DNA of 9,942 nucleotides from Paracoccaceae bacterium (GTDB lineage: Bacteria > Pseudomonadota > Alphaproteobacteria > Rhodobacterales > Rhodobacteraceae): positions 1-9,942 of the forward strand of contig JALORM010000043.1 in NCBI GenBank assembly GCA_025458985.1. The letters are read 5' to 3'. This document shows positions 5,752-9,942 of this stretch, in pieces (positions within the stretch are counted from its first letter, which is position 1; each line of letters starts with the position of its first letter). Made by a program: the position numbers and the translations under genes. A model generated the notes under the pieces. That model did no database searches. It was not told the origin of the DNA and saw only the letters and a program-made list of their open reading frames with translations.

Positions 5752-6621
5752 GTGTTCGGTGCGATCGGCATAGTCGTCGTCTTCGTCATGGTCTTCGGCG
5801 GCTACCTTGCCGCCGGCGGCAAGATGGAGATCATCCTCAAGTCGCTGCCCTTCGAGATGACGATGATCCTGGGCGCCGCCATCGGGGCCTTCCTGATCTC
5901 GAACGACGGGTCGACGGTCAAGCAGTCGCTCAAGGCCATGGGGCAGGTGTTCAAGGGACCGAAATGGAAGCATGGCGACTACCGCGACCTGCTGTGCCTG
6001 CTGTTCGAACTGCTCCGCCTGGCCCGCACCAATCCGCTCGGCCTCGAAGAGCAGATCGAATCGCCCGGGACCTCGGCGGTCTTCGGCAAGTATCCCCGGA
6101 TCCTCGCCGACGCCGAGGCGGTGAACCTGATCTGCGACACGCTGCGCGCGGCCTCGATGAACTATGACGATCCCCACCAGGTCGAAGAGGTGCTCGAGAA
6201 GCGGGTCGAAGACGGGTTCCACCACGCCCAGCATCCCAGCCACGCGCTGCAGACCATGGCCGACGGCCTGCCCGCCCTTGGCATCGTCGCGGCCGTTCTG
6301 GGCGTGATCAAGACCATGGGCTCGATCGACCAGCCGCCCGAGGTTCTGGGCAAGCTGATCGGCGGCGCCCTCGTCGGGACGTTCCTCGGGGTGTTCCTCG
6401 CCTACGGCTTCATCGGTCCATTCGCCTCGCGCCTGAAGGGCATCGCCGAGGAGGACCGCCACTTCTACCAGCTGATCCGTGAGGTCCTTGTGGCGAACCT
6501 GCATGCGCATGCGCCCAACATCTGCATCGAGGTCGGCCGGCAGAACACTCCCGGCCATCACCGTCCGAGCTTCAGCGAGATCGAGGAGTCGCTGAAGGCG
6601 CTGAAGCAGGAAGCGGCATGA
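5752..6621 (+). CDS. motA: Flagellar motor stator protein MotA
   Basis: MotA is the stator subunit that, in a 5:2 complex with MotB, couples ion flow to push on FliG in the rotor. The 289-aa product has the four expected membrane segments (about 2-21, 33-51, 172-190, 204-223) and a large cytoplasmic loop (about 52-171). The two mechanistically important prolines are present as P174 (DGLPALGIVAAVLGVI) and P223 (AYGFIGPFAS). The charged loop residues that contact FliG are represented by R92 and E99 in ARTNPLGLEE, with the spacing one residue shorter than E. coli R90/E98. The length is close to E. coli MotA (295). It starts at GTG with a good ribosome site and overlaps the next gene by ATGA. motB is not in the window. 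Proton rather than sodium use is likely for the group but cannot be read from MotA alone. Confidence 0.96.
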   Translation: MFGAIGIVVVFVMVFGGYLAAGGKMEIILKSLPFEMTMILGAAIGAFLISNDGSTVKQSLKAMGQVFKGPKWKHGDYRDLLCLLFELLRLARTNPLGLEEQIESPGTSAVFGKYPRILADAEAVNLICDTLRAASMNYDDPHQVEEVLEKRVEDGFHHAQHPSHALQTMADGLPALGIVAAVLGVIKTMGSIDQPPEVLGKLIGGALVGTFLGVFLAYGFIGPFASRLKGIAEEDRHFYQLIREVLVANLHAHAPNICIEVGRQNTPGHHRPSFSEIEESLKALKQEAA

Positions 6622-9452
6622 GCCGCGCGGACAGCGCCGCCCGCATCCGCCCGGCCGCGGGCCCGAGGGGGGGCGCCCTCGGGGTGCTTCTGGCGCTTTG
6701 TGCCGCCGGCGCGGCGCAAGCCGAGGTCGCGCGCGTCCGCTCGGGCGACCATGGCAGCTTCACCCGCCTTGTGATCGAGCTTGCCGCGCCTGCCGACTGG
6801 CGCTTCGGCCGTACCGGCGACGGCTACGCGCTCGCGTTCGGACGGCAGGACGTACAGCTTGACCTTGATGGAGTGTTCGGGACCATCCCGCGCACACGCG
6901 TCGCCACAGTGGCCCAGGACGAAGCCTCCGGCGCGCTGCAGATCGGGATTGGCTGCGACCCCTGCCATGCCACGGCACTCGACTACCTCGGCACCTGGAT
7001 CGTGATCGACGTGGCCGAGGGACCGCCGCCCCCGGGATCACCCTTCGAAGAGGCGCTCGAGGCCGAAAGCGCAGAGCCTTCGGAAGCGGCGGCCGGACCT
7101 GCCACGGCGACCGACGCCGGCGAGGGCGCGCGCGCCATTGCCTCCGGACTCCGCCCCCCGCCGCGCCGTCCGGTTTCGGCCGCTGCGGCAGAGGGCGAGC
7201 CCGATGCCGGCGCTCCGGCCCGGCCGGACGAGCGCCTTCCCGCGGAGTTGCCCGGTGCCCTCGTCGGGGCCGTCGAAGAGCCTGAGGGCCGTCCGCAGGC
7301 CTCGCTCGGGTCGGCCTGGACCGGCGCGAGCCGCGCCGAGACGCTGCGGCCGCCCGGCGACGGCGCCCTGCCCTTGCCCGAAGGCGCGGCGCCCCCGCCG
7401 GAACCGGAGACCGCCTCGCAAGCCGCCGATCGGCCCGCTTCGGCGGCGCCGTCGACCGCGCTCGTCGACACGCGTCCCTGGCTCTCGCCCGGCGGCGCGC
7501 TGCCTCCCGGGTTTGCCGCCCTTGCACCGGGCCTGGAACCGGACACGGCGGCATCCGGTCCGAACGAGGCTGACGCGCCCGTCGCAGCCCAGCGCCGGGG
7601 GCTGACCGAATATCGCGACCGCCTGCTGGAGGAGTTGTCGCGCGCTGCATCGCAGGGCCTGCTCGAAGCCGACCTGCCCTCGCTCGATCGCGCCCGCACC
7701 CCTCCGGTGCTTGCGTCCGAGCCTGCGGAACCCGAGGACCGCCCGCTGCCGGCCGCTCCGCCCGACCCCCAGGCCGAGGACCATCTTCGCATCACCGCCG
7801 AGACCAGCATCGACCGCGATACGCGCGCGCCGCGGCCCGGCGGAGGCGCCACGCCCGGCGGCCTTGTCTGCATCGACGACGCCGCGCTCGACCTGGCGTC
7901 CTGGGGGCGCGACGGCACGCCGTCCGAAGGCATCTCCGAGCTGCGCGGCGCCCTCGTCGGGGAGTTCGACCGCCCCGACCCCGACGCCGTCCTGGGACTT
8001 GCGCGGTACTACCTCTTCCTGGGGTTCGGCGCCGAGGCGCGGGCGACCGTCACCGGGTTCGGGGTCGAGAGCCGCGATGCCGATACGGTGATGGCCCTTG
8101 CGGCCCTGCTCGACGGAGAGACATCGGAGCTGACCGAGAGCCTCGTTGGCCAGGCTGCCTGCCCAGGGAGGGCAGCACTCTGGGGCACGGTCGCCAATGC
8201 CGCGAACCCGGAGGCCGAGCCTCCGAACGCGCGCGCAGTGCTTGCGGCCTTCGGCGAACTGCCGCTGCACCTGCGTCGCCAGCTGGGCCCCGACCTCGCC
8301 GCGCGGTTCCTCGCAATCGGCGACAGCGACACCGCCATCGCCCTGCGCGACTCGACCACACGCGCGCTCGAAGACGGGGCGAGCGACTTCGCGCTGTTCG
8401 ACGCGGAACTGGGGCGGGCCGAGGGCAACCAGACCGACGCCGGCGACCTGATCGCGCTGGCGGGCTCGGGCGATGCGCATGGGGCGCGCGCCTTCGCCGC
8501 CTACCTCGAGGGCGAATTGACCGCCGGCCGCGTACCGGAGGCCGGATCGCTGACTGCCGAGGCGCTCGCCTTCGAGGCGGGGCCGACCGACGAAGGCCGC
8601 CGCCTGGCCGAGCTCGCGCTCGAGTCGCGGCTTGTCGAGGGCGATTTCGACGGTGCGCGGCGGGAAATCCTGCGCCGCGCCGAGGAGGCTCCGGACGAAG
8701 AAGCCGGCGCGGCGGCCGACCGCTGGGCGAAGTTCGCAGAGGCCATCACCGCAGGCGCACCCGATGCGGAGTTTCTGCGTCAGGCCTTCGCCGCCCGCGA
8801 TGATCTTGACCGCCTGCTGCCACAAGGACCGGCGGCGACCGCGCTTGCCGTTCGCCTGACCGGGCTCGGCTTTGCCGACGAAGCGCTGCGCTACCTGCCG
8901 CCGTCGCCGCCCGGCGAGCCGGCAGGCGAAGCGGCCCGTCTCGCCCGGGCAGAAGCGCTGCTTCAGACAGGTAGCGCCGCCGCCGCCTTCGGCGAGCTCG
9001 CCGGCATGTCGGGCACCGCGGCAGACCGGCTCAGCGCCCGCGCGCTGCTCGCGCTTGGGGACGCGCGGGCGGCATCCGACCGCTTCGCGGCGGCAGGCGA
9101 CGTGCAGATGGCGGATCTGGCCGCGCAGCGCGCCGAGGCATGGGACCGTCTGTCCGACGACGCTGACCCGAGGTTCCTCCGGGTCGCCGAGCTGCGCGCC
9201 TCTCCTGCGGTGTCAGTCCCCGCGGCAGGTGCCGAAACGGCGACCGCCACAGCGACTGCCAGTGCGGATGCGGCAGACGACGCGGGGGAGCGCGCGACGG
9301 CTGACCCGACGGTGGAGGACCAGCCGCCCGGACGGCTCGCCGCGGCCCGCGCAGCGCTCGAAAGCGGGCGAACGGCCCGCGACCTGGCGCAGGCCCTGCT
9401 CGCCGCGCCACCGGCCGAAACTGCCCCGGCCCCTGACGCCCCCAGCCCCTGA
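6618..9452 (+). CDS. motK: Large exported helical-repeat protein, probable MotK-type stator accessory factor
   Basis: The 944-aa product has a signal peptide (hydrophobic about 20-33, cleavage after AQA at 35). A small beta-rich AMIN-like domain follows at about 36-130 (TRLVIELAAPADW, WIVIDVAEGP). Then comes a long Pro/Ala/Glu-rich, probably disordered linker (about 135-390) and a large all-helical, Ala/Leu/Arg/Asp-rich TPR-like region (about 418-860). The tail is Thr/Ala/Pro-rich with a TATATATASA run near 873. Mature cysteines are C113, C116, C418 and C515; C113-D-P-C-H117 is a CxxCH. It is translationally coupled to motA. In Cereibacter sphaeroides the periplasmic protein MotK, needed with MotE for Fla2 rotation, was described; position, export and size suggest an orthologue here, but I name it on context rather than on a recalled sequence. 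A MotC-like role as in rhizobia is the alternative. That the gene is real is near certain. Confidence 0.72.
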   Translation: MSRADSAARIRPAAGPRGGALGVLLALCAAGAAQAEVARVRSGDHGSFTRLVIELAAPADWRFGRTGDGYALAFGRQDVQLDLDGVFGTIPRTRVATVAQDEASGALQIGIGCDPCHATALDYLGTWIVIDVAEGPPPPGSPFEEALEAESAEPSEAAAGPATATDAGEGARAIASGLRPPPRRPVSAAAAEGEPDAGAPARPDERLPAELPGALVGAVEEPEGRPQASLGSAWTGASRAETLRPPGDGALPLPEGAAPPPEPETASQAADRPASAAPSTALVDTRPWLSPGGALPPGFAALAPGLEPDTAASGPNEADAPVAAQRRGLTEYRDRLLEELSRAASQGLLEADLPSLDRARTPPVLASEPAEPEDRPLPAAPPDPQAEDHLRITAETSIDRDTRAPRPGGGATPGGLVCIDDAALDLASWGRDGTPSEGISELRGALVGEFDRPDPDAVLGLARYYLFLGFGAEARATVTGFGVESRDADTVMALAALLDGETSELTESLVGQAACPGRAALWGTVANAANPEAEPPNARAVLAAFGELPLHLRRQLGPDLAARFLAIGDSDTAIALRDSTTRALEDGASDFALFDAELGRAEGNQTDAGDLIALAGSGDAHGARAFAAYLEGELTAGRVPEAGSLTAEALAFEAGPTDEGRRLAELALESRLVEGDFDGARREILRRAEEAPDEEAGAAADRWAKFAEAITAGAPDAEFLRQAFAARDDLDRLLPQGPAATALAVRLTGLGFADEALRYLPPSPPGEPAGEAARLARAEALLQTGSAAAAFGELAGMSGTAADRLSARALLALGDARAASDRFAAAGDVQMADLAAQRAEAWDRLSDDADPRFLRVAELRASPAVSVPAAGAETATATATASADAADDAGERATADPTVEDQPPGRLAAARAALESGRTARDLAQALLAAPPAETAPAPDAPSP

Positions 9453-9482
9453 CGCCCCCGGCCCCTAGCGCCCCCAGCCCCC
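9429..9482 (+). repeat. 16-bp tandem repeat across the end of the motK-like gene
   Basis: Three full units and one partial unit: GCCCCTGACGCCCCCA (9429-9444), GCCCCTGACGCCCCCG (9445-9460), GCCCCTAGCGCCCCCA (9461-9476), then GCCCCC (9477-9482) followed by TAAT. The true stop codon (TGA 9450-9452) lies in the second unit. Since 16 is not a multiple of three, the copies put TGA, TGA and TAG in three different frames. Confidence 0.9.
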
Positions 9483-9534
9483 TAATCCCTGGCCGGCAAC
9501 AGCGCTGCGGGGGAATGGCCGATGTCCTGTGCCC

Positions 9535-9565
9535 GGTCCGAGGACCAGGCCAGTCCGGGTCCTCG
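9535..9565 (+). other. Overlapping alternative stem-loops
   Basis: CGAGGACC (9539-9546) pairs perfectly with GGTCCTCG (9558-9565) across an 11-nt loop. The GGACC part (9542-9546) can instead pair with GGTCC (9535-9539). The two hairpins are mutually exclusive. They could be a terminator of the upstream operon or a leader structure for a downstream gene. No T run follows. Confidence 0.45.
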
Positions 9566-9637
9566 CCCCGCGTCCGCTTCGACGGCGCTATCGGCGGCGG
9601 ATCGGGCCTTGCGCGCTCTGCAGGGCGCAGGCCCGCG

Positions 9638-9653
9638 GCCGCCGATGGGCGGC
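9638..9653 (+). other. GC-rich 6-bp stem-loop downstream of the stator operon
   Basis: GCCGCC (9638-9643) pairs exactly with GGCGGC (9648-9653) around GATG. It is a compact hairpin in the transcribed 3' region of the stator operon and may contribute to termination. What follows (GGAACGGAACTTACC) is only weakly A/T-rich, so it is not a textbook terminator. Confidence 0.35.
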
Positions 9654-9731
9654 GGAACGGAACTTACCGAATCGCAACGCTTGGCTCCCTAGGGTGCTAA
9701 CGAGGCCATCTGCAAGAACTGTGGAAGGGAC

Positions 9732-9942
9732 ATGATGACAAGCCGCGGCGCGGTCCTGACCGGTGCGCGAAACGCAGGGTGCCCAACCGGCGGCGCCACA
9801 CGGCCGGCGCCCTGCACGGCCGGCGCGGCTCGGGTGACAGTGAATCCCCGCGGCAAGGGCCGGGGCCCGGGCCCGGCGCTGACGCGCGTCCGATGGTCAC
9901 GCACGGCAGCGCCAGCAACCCGCTCTCAGCCGGGAAAACGTC
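9732..9942 (+). CDS. Possible start of an unrecognised gene, cut by the window end
   Basis: An ATG at 9732 (followed by a second ATG) is preceded by GGAAGGGA at 9723-9730, and the frame stays open for 70 codons to the end of the window. The translation (MMTSRGAVLTGARNAGC...) is rich in Arg, Ala, Gly, Pro and Thr, has no signal peptide or membrane segment, and matches nothing I know. It is not FlhA, which often follows in related loci. A 12-bp direct repeat CACGGCCGGCGC (9799-9810 and 9815-9826) lies inside. The codon pattern is not clearly that of a real gene, so a chance open frame is quite possible. Confidence 0.25.
   Translation, partial: MMTSRGAVLTGARNAGCPTGGATRPAPCTAGAARVTVNPRGKGRGPGPALTRVRWSRTAAPATRSQPGKR

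Larger units (their letters stand above)
9453..9731. other. Intergenic stretch after the stator operon
   Basis: These 279 bases contain the rest of the 16-bp tandem repeat, stem-loops at 9535-9565 and 9638-9653, and an A/T-richer patch at about 9660-9700. Two overlapping small frames (9515-9700 and 9529-9735 on +) have unremarkable Arg/Gly/Pro-rich translations with no recognisable domain, and I do not call them genes. No clear -35/-10 pair or CtrA full site was found. Confidence 0.55.

Noticed and set aside
7038..8825. 595-codon open frame on the - strand opposite the motK-like gene
   Set aside because: The Arg/Gly-rich translation has no recognisable domain. The + strand frame has a signal peptide, a coupled start with motA and coherent helical repeats.
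9664..9678. TTAC-N7-CAAC considered as a second CtrA box
   Set aside because: It matches the TTAA-N7-TTAA consensus poorly, especially in the second half.
9515..9735. Two overlapping small + frames (61 and 68 codons) after the stator operon
   Set aside because: They are short, Arg/Gly/Pro-rich and without a domain. GGGGGA before 9515 is a poor and too-close ribosome site.

Overview
The window is a chromosomal flagellar locus from a high-GC alphaproteobacterium (about 70% G+C by eye). The most likely source is a member of the Rhodobacterales with a CtrA-controlled flagellum of the type called Fla2 in Cereibacter sphaeroides. The clues are the gene order, an almost canonical CtrA box in the only intergenic regulatory gap between the operons, and the alphaproteobacteria-specific stator accessory genes. 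The genus cannot be fixed from the sequence.

Layout. Bases 1-56 are the last codons of flgI (P-ring) on the + strand. Bases 57-646 form a gene-poor gap between convergent transcription units; it holds several stem-loops but no convincing gene. From 3946 down to 647 on the - strand runs a tightly packed operon, fliF-fliH-fliN-fliP. It encodes the MS-ring, the export ATPase regulator, a C-ring component and an export-gate subunit. Its genes overlap by 4 and 8 bp or are separated by 3 bp. Bases 3947-4071 are the divergent control region with the CtrA site. From 4072 to 9452 on the + strand runs fliL, a small membrane-anchored coiled-coil gene, motE-like, motA, and a 944-residue secreted protein that I take to be a MotK-type stator accessory factor. 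ATGA overlaps link the coiled-coil gene to motE and motA to the 944-aa gene. A 16-bp tandem repeat spans the end of the last gene. The remaining 490 bases hold stem-loops and at most the start of an unrecognised open frame that runs off the window.

How the genes fit together. The - strand operon builds the rotor/export base. The + strand operon makes the stator and its periplasmic accessories: MotA in the membrane, FliL and the MotE-like protein as single-pass periplasmic partners, and the large exported helical-repeat protein. One CtrA site placed between the divergent operons could co-ordinate both with the cell cycle. motB, the obligatory partner of motA, is not in the window, nor are fliG, fliM, fliI, flhA, flhB, fliR or fliQ. 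No IS element, CRISPR array, tRNA or rRNA was seen. The least characterised parts are the 147-aa coiled-coil protein and the 944-aa protein.
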